Made by a program: the position numbers and the translations under genes | Notes under the pieces: generated by a model | Seen by the model: the letters and a program-made list of their open reading frames with translations, nothing else | What the model was told of the DNA's origin: nothing | Databases searched by the model: none | NCBI RefSeq assembly: GCF_007990545.2 | Contig: NZ_AP019829.2 | Span: forward strand, 620,001-684,000 | DNA from: Leptotrichia wadei | GTDB lineage: Bacteria; Fusobacteriota; Fusobacteriia; Fusobacteriales; Leptotrichiaceae | Length of the DNA stretch: 64,000 nt | Reading direction: 5' to 3' | Shown: piece after piece, positions 19,167 through 27,934 of the stretch | Layout: every line of letters begins with the position of its first letter | Position numbering within the stretch: position 1 is the stretch's first letter

Positions 19167-19229
19167 TTTTTTTAATTTTGAAAAAAGTTTTTGAGTATTA
19201 AAAAACAAAGAATTAAAAGGAGAGTTTAT

Positions 19230-20126
19230 ATGTCAAAAATTGCTTTTGTATTTCCAGGACAGGGAACACAGTATGCTGGAATGGGAAAAAAGTTATATGA
19301 TGAGGTAAATGATGAAAATAAAAAATTAATTGATAAGATTTTTGAAAATAATGAAGATGTGAAAAAAGTTATTTTTGAAGGAACTGATGAAGAGTTAAAA
19401 AATACAAAATATGCACAGCCTGCAATTGCACTATTTTCAGTTATCTTAACAAAATTATTAAAGAAAAAGGGAATGAATGCAGATTTTGTGGCTGGACACA
19501 GTTTAGGAGAATACAGTTCATTATATGCTGCTGGAGTTTTGAATGAAATTGATACATTAAAATTAATTTCAAAAAGAGGGGAAATAATGAGCAATGCTAA
19601 TATTAGTGGTGGGATGGCTGCAATATTGGGACTTAGTGCAGCAGATATTGAAAATATCTGCAATGAAATTGATGGAACTGTAGAAGCAGTAAATTATAAC
19701 GAACCAAAGCAAACTGTTATTGCTGGAGAAAAAGAAGTAATTGAAAAAAATCTTGAATTATTTAAGGCAAAAGGTGCAAGAAGAGCATTGCCACTAGCAG
19801 TTTCAGGACCTTTCCATTCATCATTGATGAAGCCTGTTGCCGAAACTTTAAAAAAAGAATTTGAAAATTATACTTGGAGTGATCCAACAACTCCAATTAT
19901 TGCAAATACTACAGCAAACATTTTAGCCTCTGCTGAAGAAATAAAACGTGAATTGTACAATCAAACATTTGGTCCAGTAAAATGGGTTGACACAATAAAT
20001 AGACTGTCTGAAAATGGAGTTACAAAGATTTATGAAATTGGACCAGGAAAAGTATTAGCTGGATTAATTAAAAAAATTAATAAAGAAATTGAAGTTATAA
20101 ATATTGAAAATGTAGAAAGTTTATAA
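19230..20126 (+). CDS. fabD: Malonyl-CoA:ACP transacylase
   Basis: A 298-residue enzyme that loads malonyl groups onto acyl carrier protein. It has FPGQGTQ at residues 8-14, the nucleophile S91 in GHSLGE, and H196 in GPFHSSLM. The longest ORF begins at 19191, but ATG 19230 has AAAAGGAGAG just upstream and gives the standard N-terminus, so I use it. It supplies the substrate for FabH encoded upstream. A terminator follows; acpP and fabF are not in the window. Confidence 0.96.
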   Translation: MSKIAFVFPGQGTQYAGMGKKLYDEVNDENKKLIDKIFENNEDVKKVIFEGTDEELKNTKYAQPAIALFSVILTKLLKKKGMNADFVAGHSLGEYSSLYAAGVLNEIDTLKLISKRGEIMSNANISGGMAAILGLSAADIENICNEIDGTVEAVNYNEPKQTVIAGEKEVIEKNLELFKAKGARRALPLAVSGPFHSSLMKPVAETLKKEFENYTWSDPTTPIIANTTANILASAEEIKRELYNQTFGPVKWVDTINRLSENGVTKIYEIGPGKVLAGLIKKINKEIEVINIENVESL

Positions 20127-20152
20127 TTTTTATTTATAATGTAAATTTAAAA

Positions 20153-20197
20153 AAGACTGACTTAAAAAGAGAATTTTTAAGTATAGTCTTTTTTTTT
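20153..20197 (+). terminator. Intrinsic terminator after fabD
   Basis: AGACT (20154-20158) plus ACTTAAAAA (20160-20168) pair with TTTTTAAGT (20174-20182) and AGTCT (20185-20189), followed by a T run. Confidence 0.75.
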
Positions 20198-20248
20198 AAA
20201 ATCAAAACTTAAAGTTTTTAATAATTTTAAAAAAAAATTAATTTTTTG

Positions 20249-20277
20249 TTGACATTTATTTAAAAATATAGTATAAA
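20249..20277 (+). promoter_or_regulatory. Promoter of the pilin/secretion operon
   Basis: TTGACA (20249-20254), 17-base spacer, TATAAA (20272-20277), 36 bases before the pilin GTG start. It is the only strong promoter seen ahead of the seven closely packed genes that follow. Confidence 0.75.
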
Positions 20278-20313
20278 TAATTAAATAAATATTAATAAAA
20301 GAGGTGGGTAGTT

Positions 20314-20763
20314 GTGAATAAGGATATGAAAAATGTGAAAAACAAAATTGAAAAGACGAAAAGAAAGGAGGAAGATAAAGAGTTACGAGATCGTGAAAAG
20401 GGATTTACACTTGTGGAAGTGATTCTGGTAGTGGCAATTATTACAATAATATCAGCAATTGCTGTGCCTCAAGTGGGGAAATATTTGAATAAGGCTAATA
20501 GAAGTAAGGTTATTGGAGCAGTTGCAGAGCTTAATAATACTACAACTTCTTGGAGTATTGATCATGGAGGAAATTCACCTAAAAATTTGCAGGATATTTT
20601 GACAGAGCATGGAAATCTAAATAAACTTGGGATTGGACTGGATAGCAGCGGAAAATTTAAAATTGGAAATATTGAAGGAAATATAGTTTATCAGGATGGA
20701 GAGGTTTTTGCTAAAGTTGCTGCGGGAAGTAAGGCATTTGCGGGGGAAGAAATTAGAAAATAA
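20314..20763 (+). CDS. Type IV pilin / major pseudopilin precursor
   Basis: A 149-residue prepilin. A long, basic 30-residue leader ends in G30 and is followed by the class III cleavage site G-FTLVEVILVVAII, with the conserved Glu at mature position 5 and a single hydrophobic helix; about 90 residues of globular domain follow. It would be processed by the peptidase encoded next and polymerise into a pilus or pseudopilus. The start is GTG at 20314 behind AGAGGTGGG. It is the first gene of the cluster, as expected for the major subunit. No Cys pair is present in the C-terminal part. Confidence 0.88.
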   Translation: MNKDMKNVKNKIEKTKRKEEDKELRDREKGFTLVEVILVVAIITIISAIAVPQVGKYLNKANRSKVIGAVAELNNTTTSWSIDHGGNSPKNLQDILTEHGNLNKLGIGLDSSGKFKIGNIEGNIVYQDGEVFAKVAAGSKAFAGEEIRK

Positions 20764-21233
20764 TGAAATTTGAAATAATAAATAGTATAATCGAAGTTGT
20801 TAAATATTGTATTTTTTTTAGAATAATTTGGGTTGATATAAAAAAGAGGATAATTCCTGAAGAGAGTGTTGTTATTTTAATTATTTTAGGATTAATAGCC
20901 GCAATTCAAAACGATAATTTAGAAAAGTATTATTTGGGAATTTGTGCCTATTCAATGCCAATGATAGTGCTTTATATTTTAGAAGATTATTTTAGAAAAA
21001 CGTTGATAGGCTTTGGGGATGTGAAGCTAATGATGGGGATTGGTGGACTTTTGGAATATTTTGGAATAGAGAAAATATTGAATTTTTATATGATTTTGTA
21101 TATTTTTTCAGGAGTTATTGCTTCTTTATTTTTATTTTTGAAAAAATGGAAGAAGTATGAATATATACCATTTGCACCATTTATTGTTGCAAGTTATATT
21201 ATTTTTGAAATTTTAATAAATAAAAGTTGGTGA
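20763..21233 (+). CDS. Prepilin peptidase (A24 family), catalytic part only
   Basis: A 156-residue integral membrane aspartic protease. The two catalytic Asp are in WVDIKKR (near residue 25) and GFGDVKLM (near 82), with four to six hydrophobic helices around them. The N-terminal cysteine-containing methyltransferase domain of full-length PilD is absent, making it like CpaA/TadV-type peptidases. The start codon overlaps the pilin stop by one base, so it is tightly coupled to its substrate gene. Confidence 0.85.
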   Translation: MKFEIINSIIEVVKYCIFFRIIWVDIKKRIIPEESVVILIILGLIAAIQNDNLEKYYLGICAYSMPMIVLYILEDYFRKTLIGFGDVKLMMGIGGLLEYFGIEKILNFYMILYIFSGVIASLFLFLKKWKKYEYIPFAPFIVASYIIFEILINKSW

Positions 21234-21237
21234 AAAT

Positions 21238-21696
21238 ATGGTAAAAAATAGGGGAGAAACGTTAATTGAAAGTCTTATTTCGATGTTTTTTGTTACAGTT
21301 GCTATCATTCCAATTGCAAATTTATTTTTGAAAACATTTCAGACAGATGTGAAAGTGGATGATTTGAATAAAAAAAATGTGAATATTGAAAATATGATTG
21401 AAATAATAAAGGCAAAAAAATATGAAGAAATACTGAATTTTAATGGGAAATATGAGATTTCAGAAGTGGATGATTTTTATAATAGATTTGCAGTTGAAAA
21501 AAAATATCAAATTTTAAAAAATTTGGAAGGGAGGAAGGATAAAAAAGGAAAAACACAAGAAGAGAAAATAAATGTGGAGATAAAAAGAACAGATGAGTAT
21601 TTTATAAATGAGTCTGGAAAAAAGGAATATATTTTTGAAATAAAAGTTGATAAAATAAAGGATTATTATTTTCCTGATTTTGATAAAAATAGTTAA
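21238..21696 (+). CDS. Pseudopilin (PilV/GspI-like)
   Basis: A 152-residue protein with a very short leader ending in Gly (MVKNRG) followed by ETLIESLISMFFVTVA, a type IV pilin N-terminus with Glu at mature position 5. The rest is charged and Lys/Glu-rich. It starts four bases after the peptidase gene. Probably a minor tip or assembly subunit of the pilus. Confidence 0.75.
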   Translation: MVKNRGETLIESLISMFFVTVAIIPIANLFLKTFQTDVKVDDLNKKNVNIENMIEIIKAKKYEEILNFNGKYEISEVDDFYNRFAVEKKYQILKNLEGRKDKKGKTQEEKINVEIKRTDEYFINESGKKEYIFEIKVDKIKDYYFPDFDKNS

Positions 21697-21761
21697 TTAT
21701 AAAAATAAAAGTTTAAAATTTTTGTATTAATTGGATTTTATAGATTTCTGTAAGTATCTAA

Positions 21762-21946
21762 TACTATCCCCTGTTTAAAAAGCGAATATAATATCAGGTT
21801 TAATCTGCTAAAAAGATTTACAATGTATTTGTTATTCAAATGGGGTTTAGTATAAATACATTTAATAGATAAAAAGTGAAATCTTTAAAAATTAGTTAAA
21901 TAGTATTTGTAGTAACAAGAAGTCAAGCTTCCTAAACGATAAATGG
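21762..21946. mobile_element. Transposon-end-like fragments inside the pilin operon
   Basis: The 21697-22030 gap (334 bases) is the only large gap before 23217 in an otherwise gap-free operon and holds no gene. TACTATCCCCTGTTT at 21762-21776 faces CAAATGGGGTTTAGTA at 21837-21852 as imperfect inverted ends of a 91-bp unit. At 21902-21946 lies AGTATTTGTAGTAACAAGAAG and a short GAAG/CTTC hairpin ending in AAATGGTAAAAA, similar to 41734-41780. I read this as MITE-like and IS200/IS605-end-like debris inserted in the operon. Confidence 0.45.
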
Positions 21947-22030
21947 TAAAAATATGAAAATTAAAGTTGAAAAATGCTGTATTGATGAGATTATATAAAC
22001 TTTTAAAAATGATAAAAATTAAGGAGGAAA

Positions 22031-22504
22031 ATGATTGGAAAAATAAAAAGTAGAAAAGATGGATATTTGCTGGTAGAAATATTGATAAGTATGTCTATAT
22101 TTTCTGTGCTCGTGTTTGTAATTTCTGTATTTTTAAAGCGGATAGTTATTGTGGAAAAGGCTAAGAAGAATAATCAGAAAATGTATGAGAAAATGTATTT
22201 TTCAATGGATAAGATTGTTTTGGATATAAAAAATAGGGATATTCGGAAATTTTCTTACGAGAAGGAAAATAATGATATTTTTATCAGGGAAAATTTGATA
22301 GTTTTTAAATTGAATGAAATTTTTTATAAAATTGAATATGAAAAAGGAAAACTTTTTGTTTCAGATGCTGAAAATTTAGGAAAATTTGGAAGTAAAGTGG
22401 AAATTGGAAAATTTGATGAAGCAAAGTTTGAAAAAGTGGGAGAATTGTTAATTATTCGATTGAAAGAAAATAAAAATGAAGATGTCAGAGTTGTAAAAAT
22501 TTAA
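22031..22504 (+). CDS. Pseudopilin (PilW/GspJ-like)
   Basis: A 157-residue protein with leader MIGKIKSRKDG and mature N-terminus YLLVEILISMSIFSVLVF, a pilin-type helix with Glu at position 5 of the mature form, then a Lys-rich globular part. AAGGAGGAAA precedes ATG. It continues the pseudopilin series after the debris-containing gap. Confidence 0.75.
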   Translation: MIGKIKSRKDGYLLVEILISMSIFSVLVFVISVFLKRIVIVEKAKKNNQKMYEKMYFSMDKIVLDIKNRDIRKFSYEKENNDIFIRENLIVFKLNEIFYKIEYEKGKLFVSDAENLGKFGSKVEIGKFDEAKFEKVGELLIIRLKENKNEDVRVVKI

Positions 22505-22595
22505 TATGATTTCTATAAATAACGGATTTTTTTATCAAGAAGTTAAGTTTACGTTATCAAATAATGGTATTCAGTATAAATTGAGGTTTTGGGTA

Positions 22596-23216
22596 ATGAA
22601 AAATAAATATTTTGATGAAATAAGAAATAAAAGATTGGATAGAGAAAAGTCAAATTTAAATAATAAAGGAGTAAAAAATAAAAAAAGAAATAAAGGGGCA
22701 AGTTTAGTTTATGTTTTAGTAATTTTATCAATAATTTCAGCATTTTCAATTAATTTTGTCTATTATGTGCAACAGAAGAAGGATATGATATTTTTAAAAA
22801 GCCATAAGGAAACTAAGATAGAAAAAAAGTTTTTGATTCAAAAGGAAAATCAAAATATAGAAAGAATCTTGAAAAATGGGATTAATTTTGATGGGAATTT
22901 GGTTTTATTAGAGAAAAAAGAGCGATATTTTGACAGTGTTTTGAAAAAAGATGGACAAAATGCTGAATTGAAAAACTTGATATTTTTAGGAAAAGATATT
23001 GAAAGTATTGGAAATTACAGGATTAAGTCTATAAGTGATGAAAGTGATAATGAATATTCGCTGCCGCTTGAGGAAAATAAGGTTTATGGTGAGTTAAAAG
23101 TTATTTTTGCAAGGAAAATTCTAGATGAAGAGATTTTGTTTTGTGAAAAAATTGTATTTAAGAGAGTAAGTCCGCTGGAAGTAGAGATGAGAGTTGTGGA
23201 ATCAGAATTTTTATAA
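22596..23216 (+). CDS. Pseudopilin-like protein (GspK/PilX-like position)
   Basis: About 206 residues from ATG 22596, which has a GAGG about ten bases upstream; an ORF start at 22506 (236 residues) is possible but lacks a ribosome site. A basic leader ends in RNKG and is followed by ASLVYVLVILSIISAFSINF, a pilin-like helix, but the position-5 Glu is replaced (Tyr), as tolerated in GspK-type subunits. The remainder is charged and unrecognised. Confidence 0.65.
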   Translation: MKNKYFDEIRNKRLDREKSNLNNKGVKNKKRNKGASLVYVLVILSIISAFSINFVYYVQQKKDMIFLKSHKETKIEKKFLIQKENQNIERILKNGINFDGNLVLLEKKERYFDSVLKKDGQNAELKNLIFLGKDIESIGNYRIKSISDESDNEYSLPLEENKVYGELKVIFARKILDEEILFCEKIVFKRVSPLEVEMRVVESEFL

Positions 23217-23390
23217 AATTATATTCGATAGTTTCAGATAAAATTATAGAATTTAAAAAATTATAAAATTAAAATAATAATAATGGAAAGGAGAAAATTT
23301 TCTTTTAAAAAAGTATAAAAAAACATTATATTGTTTAAAAATTTATGAATATATAAATATAATTAATAATTAAAATAGTAAAGGGGAGTG

Positions 23391-24809
23391 ATGGAAGAAA
23401 AAATAAAAATATATATAAGAAGTAAAAATAAAATCTATATATTTTTTAATGATGAAATATATTTTTTTGAAAATCAGGAATTGGAAATGGCTTTGGAGTC
23501 GTTTTTTGAGGAAAATAATATTGAAAAAAATGTGAAATTGGCTGTGATTTTGCATTATTCATATTTTTTGTTTGATAATTTTGATAGAAATATGGAAGAA
23601 ACTGGTAAAAGAGAAAATAATATTGAAGATTCGGAGAAAAAATCTCTAAAATTTGAAGATATTTCAGAAGTTTTTAAGAAAAAAATTAATTTTGTAAAAA
23701 GAAAAATGGTTATAAATCATTTGGAAAATCAGTTTTTAGATATTTATTTAGATAAAAGGGAAATTGTTAGGATAAAAAATTGCTTGAAAAAGTATTCGGC
23801 AGTAATTTCTGAATTGAAGATAGATTTTGAGGCTGTCTATAATTATTATAAAGATGGAAATTTTGAAACGAATCAGAATAAAAATTTTGAGAATAAAGAG
23901 AATTTTCAGAATGTAATTGGAGATGTTGAAGAGATTCAAGAAGTTGAAGTTTTTGAAAATAGAGATGTTGAAGAGGTTCAAGAAATAGAAATTCTTGAGA
24001 ATAGAAAAATTAATAGAAATTTTGGTGAAATAAAGGAAATTGATATAAATGAAGAATTTTTGGAAAATAGTAATAATTTAGAGAATGAAAATGGTAAGAT
24101 TGAAATTTTGCAGTTGGGAGAAGAAAATAGTCTTAGGATTTTAATTGAGGATGAGAAAATTGTTGAGGTTGAAAAAATTGAACTGAAAATTGAAGATGTG
24201 GACGATGTTGAAAATTTTGATTTTGGAGATATGGTAGTTGTTGGAGATGAAGAAAATGATGTAAAAGTTATATTTGCAGGAGAAGAACTTTCAAATAGTC
24301 TTGATTTTATAAAGAGAATGGCTATTTTTGATAAGGAAAGTGTAAAAAATATAAAAGTTTTGGATGTTGTTATTGCTGGAATTCTTATATTTGCATACTT
24401 CTTGATTTATAATTCGATTCCGCTTCAGAAAAAAACTGTGGAAAATGAAGTTATCCAGAGGGAGATAAAGTCGCTGGAAAAGGATTATTTGAAAAGAAAG
24501 GCTGAAGAAATTCCTGATTATTCAAAGGAACTTGCGACTCTTCGTGATATTGATGGCGGGATAAAAAGGCGGGAGTATTATTCAGTTATAAAATTTTTAA
24601 TTGAAAATAGTAAGAATGGGATTGATTATACAAAAATTAATTATGAAAAGGCAAAATGGATTGTGCAGGGGGAAATGGAAAATTTTAACAATTTTGAGAG
24701 ACTTGAGAATAATATTTTGAGAAGGTATCCAAATTCTGAATTGGGATATTTGAAGGATAATGACACGGCAACAGTTTTTGAATATGTGATTGAGCCATTT
24801 CAAAATTAA
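23391..24809 (+). CDS. GspL/PilN-like assembly protein with a long acidic linker
   Basis: A 472-residue protein. Residues 1-155 are a Lys/Glu-rich soluble region that may be a degenerate PilM/GspL cytoplasmic domain. Residues 155-310 are strongly acidic and low-complexity, with a tandem 14-residue repeat (residues 178-191 and 192-205; 42-bp repeat at 23922-24005). A single membrane helix lies near 322-345, followed by a coiled coil and a 90-residue domain like the periplasmic part of PilN/GspL. Position before a PilO/GspM-like gene supports this. ATG 23391 follows AAGGGGAG; a GTG at 23388 is too close to it. Confidence 0.6.
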   Translation: MEEKIKIYIRSKNKIYIFFNDEIYFFENQELEMALESFFEENNIEKNVKLAVILHYSYFLFDNFDRNMEETGKRENNIEDSEKKSLKFEDISEVFKKKINFVKRKMVINHLENQFLDIYLDKREIVRIKNCLKKYSAVISELKIDFEAVYNYYKDGNFETNQNKNFENKENFQNVIGDVEEIQEVEVFENRDVEEVQEIEILENRKINRNFGEIKEIDINEEFLENSNNLENENGKIEILQLGEENSLRILIEDEKIVEVEKIELKIEDVDDVENFDFGDMVVVGDEENDVKVIFAGEELSNSLDFIKRMAIFDKESVKNIKVLDVVIAGILIFAYFLIYNSIPLQKKTVENEVIQREIKSLEKDYLKRKAEEIPDYSKELATLRDIDGGIKRREYYSVIKFLIENSKNGIDYTKINYEKAKWIVQGEMENFNNFERLENNILRRYPNSELGYLKDNDTATVFEYVIEPFQN

Positions 24810-24827
24810 AAAAATAGGAAGAGAAAA

Positions 24828-25373
24828 ATGATAAAATTAAATTTTAAGATGATAATATTTGTAGTTGGAATTGTTTTTATGCTGGTAAGTATTAATAAAA
24901 AGTATGGGAAATATAAGGAAATTTTGAATAATAGAAAAATTTTAATTGAAAATAAAAGAAATCTGGAAAATAAAATTGTGAATGTGGTGGAAAGTAAAAA
25001 TGCCGAAAGAAGTAAAATTATGGGAGAATATAACGAAATAATGGCAATTACAGATAAATTGTCGTTTTTATCCATAAAAAATGAATCGGAATTTAAGAAG
25101 ATGATTTATGTATTTTCACACGATAGCGGACTGAAAATGAAGGAAATTTCAAAGTCTGAAAATGTATGGGAAAGAAATGGGTATAGGCTTAAATATATTC
25201 ATTTTACAGTATATGGAAGTTTGAATAATTTTGGAAAATTTGTTTATTTTGTGAATAAAAGCAGAAAATATATTGATACATCTAAAATGTTTATGGAACT
25301 TACGAGTGATGGATTTAAAATTTCGCTAGGGTTTATTGAAAAAGTTGAAAATAAAGGTAAAATTAGTATTTAG
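24828..25373 (+). CDS. PilO/GspM-like inner-membrane assembly protein
   Basis: A 181-residue bitopic protein: an N-terminal membrane helix at about residues 8-21, a coiled coil to residue 70, then a ferredoxin-like alpha/beta domain. This is the architecture of PilO and GspM, which pair with PilN/GspL to form the inner-membrane platform. It begins 18 bases after the previous gene with GGAAGAGAAAA. Sequence similarity is not obvious, so the call rests on architecture and position. Confidence 0.6.
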   Translation: MIKLNFKMIIFVVGIVFMLVSINKKYGKYKEILNNRKILIENKRNLENKIVNVVESKNAERSKIMGEYNEIMAITDKLSFLSIKNESEFKKMIYVFSHDSGLKMKEISKSENVWERNGYRLKYIHFTVYGSLNNFGKFVYFVNKSRKYIDTSKMFMELTSDGFKISLGFIEKVENKGKISI

Positions 25374-25488
25374 TAAGATTTTTATTATAAAAAAATGTAG
25401 GAATTAAATTAATGAAGAGGAACTATTTATTATTAAAAAATTAGAAAGAATAAAAAGATTAAAATTGAAAAAAGGGGGGATTACAATT

Positions 25489-26712
25489 TTGAAAGGAAAG
25501 AGAAGATTTAGGTTTATGACTGTTTTAGTTCTATTTTCTTATTTTTCAGGAAATAATATTTTTGGAGCAAAAGTGGCTGACTATGTTAATAAAAGTGATG
25601 TGGAAAGTGCTAAAAAGATATTTATTTATGAAGTTCCAAAAAAAGTGCAGACTGATAATAAAAAAAAGACAAATGATGGGAATAAAGCCAAAAATAATAG
25701 TAAGCAAGGCAGTAAAAATAGTCAGGATGGGCATAAAAATAATAATTCTGCTAATAAAAAGGAAGAAGATAAAAATAAAGGGAATAGTCAGAATCAAAGC
25801 CAAAATCAGGTACGGCAGACTGTAAAGGAAATAAAAAAGAAAACCGGAGAGATTGATTTGGAATATAGAAATGGTAAGGATATTACTGAAGCACTTAATG
25901 GTTTTTTTGGATTTGAAGTGATTGGGATTGATAATAAGATTATTTTTAGTGGAGATGAGAATAAAATTGAAGAGATGAAAAAGATTATAAAGTCGCTGGA
26001 TAAGGAGAAGGAGCAGGTTATAATAAAGGGAACTATAATTGATACAAGTTCTAATTTATTTGAAAGGCTTGGAATTGATTGGAGCATAAATAGTGATAAT
26101 GCAGGTGCGAATAAGGATAATTTGGTAGCAAAATTTTTGAATGGAGAAGTTTCGATTGCATCAATTTTTTCTAAAGGTGGGAAATTTTTAGGAATAGATT
26201 TTAATTTACTGAAGGAAAATGGGGATATAAGGATTGAGGCTATGCCGACACTTATGATTATGGAAAACGAAGAGGGAGAATTGAAGGTTACAGAAGAAGT
26301 GCTTGTTGGAGAAAAGAAAACTACGAAGAATGATACTGAATATGCAGAGCCGATTTTTTCCGAAGCTGGGATTGTTTTTAAAATAAATCCTGAAATTAGA
26401 AGAATTAACGGAGTGAAGAAAATTTTACTTAAAATTGATACAGAAATAAGTAATTTTAAATTGACTTCAAGTTATAATGCTTCTTCTGGTGCTAAACAGA
26501 AAAATCAGACTAAAACAACAATTACATTAAATAATGGTGGTTCAACTTTTATTGGAGGATTAAAACAGGATGTGAGCAGGGAAACAATAAGAAGAGTTCC
26601 CATTTTGTCAAAAATTCCTATAATTGGTCCATTGTTCAAATATCGAAGAAATAATAGGGAAGTACGAGATATTTATATTGAAATTGAAGCGATTATACAA
26701 GATAAAACTTAA
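25489..26712 (+). CDS. Secretin (GspD/PilQ family), short form
   Basis: A 407-residue outer-membrane secretin. The TTG at 25489 lies nine bases after GGGGGG and gives a clean signal peptide ending near GNNIFGA; the longest ORF (TTG 25465) lacks this spacing. After the signal come a short region, a Lys/Asn/Ser/Gln-rich linker (about residues 50-115), one N-domain (LEYRNGKDITEAL to the KIIKSLD helix) and the secretin core ending in VPILSKIPIIGPLFK, the family's hallmark. It is shorter than usual because only one N-domain is present. It would form the pore for the pilus or substrate. About 90 bases separate it from the PilO-like gene. Confidence 0.85.
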   Translation: MKGKRRFRFMTVLVLFSYFSGNNIFGAKVADYVNKSDVESAKKIFIYEVPKKVQTDNKKKTNDGNKAKNNSKQGSKNSQDGHKNNNSANKKEEDKNKGNSQNQSQNQVRQTVKEIKKKTGEIDLEYRNGKDITEALNGFFGFEVIGIDNKIIFSGDENKIEEMKKIIKSLDKEKEQVIIKGTIIDTSSNLFERLGIDWSINSDNAGANKDNLVAKFLNGEVSIASIFSKGGKFLGIDFNLLKENGDIRIEAMPTLMIMENEEGELKVTEEVLVGEKKTTKNDTEYAEPIFSEAGIVFKINPEIRRINGVKKILLKIDTEISNFKLTSSYNASSGAKQKNQTKTTITLNNGGSTFIGGLKQDVSRETIRRVPILSKIPIIGPLFKYRRNNREVRDIYIEIEAIIQDKT

Positions 26713-26865
26713 TGGATAAAATAATTTTTTTAATTTTTTCAATTCATATAAAAAATTTATAAATTATACTGGAAATTTCAGAAATATGTAGTATAATATT
26801 AAGTAAAGGCTAAAATTAAAAGTATAATTGTAAAATAATGAATTTGAGTTAAGGAAAGGAAAAAG

Positions 26866-27867
26866 ATGGTTTCAATTCAAAGGATTGAAGAAATAATAAA
26901 AAAATTTAATAGTGTTAGAATAGCTGTTATCGGTGATATGATGCTAGATGAGTATTTGATTGGAAAAGTGAATAGAATTTCACCAGAAGCACCTGTTCCA
27001 ATTGTGAATATAGAAAGGGAGAGATTTGTGCTTGGGGGAGCTTCAAATGTGGCAAATAATTTGACTTCGCTTAAAGGGAAAGTTTTTGTTTATGGAGTTA
27101 TTGGAGATGATGCGAATGGAGAGAAGTTTGTTAGGGAGCTTGAGGATAAAAATATAAATTCTGATGGAATTGTGAAGGATGAGACACGTCCAACGATTAT
27201 TAAAAGCAGAGTTTTATCTCAAGGACAGCAACTTCTGAGATTAGATTGGGAAAAGGATACTGATATTTTAGAAGATATTCAAAATCAGCTTTTGGAAAAT
27301 TTTGAAAAAAATATTGAAAATATTGATGCAGTATTGCTTTCAGATTATAATAAAGGATTGCTTACAAAGCATTTGGCAAAGAATGTAATTGAAATAGCTA
27401 AAAAATATAGTAAAAGGGTAATGGTTGATCCAAAACCGCAAAATTTTAAAAATTATGTTGGAGCAACTTCAATGACTCCAAATAGAAAAGAAATTTTAGA
27501 TTATTTTGGAATGAAAAAGTTTACAAGTGAAGAGCAGATTGCTGAAAAAATGGCACAGTTAAAAGATGAGCTTAAATTAGATAGTGTTGTGCTTACTCGA
27601 AGTGAAGAGGGAGTTTCGTTATTTAAGACTAAACATAAGAGAATACCAACTGTGGCACGGGAAGTTTATGATGTGACAGGAGCTGGAGACACCTTCATAT
27701 CGACATTCTTACTTTCAATATGTGCTGGAGCGGATTTATATGAGGCTGGGGTAATTGCAAATATGGCATCTGGAATTGTAGTGGCAAAAATAGGAACGGC
27801 TACTGCAACACAAGATGAAATATTGGAATTTTACAAGGATAATGACAATATTTTGAAAAAAATATAA
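26866..27867 (+). CDS. rfaE1: D-glycero-beta-D-manno-heptose-7-phosphate kinase
   Basis: A 333-residue PfkB-fold kinase matching domain I of HldE: GDMMLDEYLIGKVNRISPEAPVP near residues 24-46, GGASNVANNL, and the PfkB signature DVTGAGDTF near 278 with catalytic Asp. The adenylyltransferase domain II is absent, so it is the split (HldA-like) form. It acts in ADP-heptose synthesis for lipopolysaccharide core, consistent with a diderm envelope. It sits between two parts of the pilus cluster; no functional link is evident. Confidence 0.9.
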   Translation: MVSIQRIEEIIKKFNSVRIAVIGDMMLDEYLIGKVNRISPEAPVPIVNIERERFVLGGASNVANNLTSLKGKVFVYGVIGDDANGEKFVRELEDKNINSDGIVKDETRPTIIKSRVLSQGQQLLRLDWEKDTDILEDIQNQLLENFEKNIENIDAVLLSDYNKGLLTKHLAKNVIEIAKKYSKRVMVDPKPQNFKNYVGATSMTPNRKEILDYFGMKKFTSEEQIAEKMAQLKDELKLDSVVLTRSEEGVSLFKTKHKRIPTVAREVYDVTGAGDTFISTFLLSICAGADLYEAGVIANMASGIVVAKIGTATATQDEILEFYKDNDNILKKI

Positions 27868-27934
27868 AAATTATTTATTATTATAAAGATGTTATAAAAT
27901 AAAAAATATAAAAAAGAGAAAAGGAAGTGAAATT

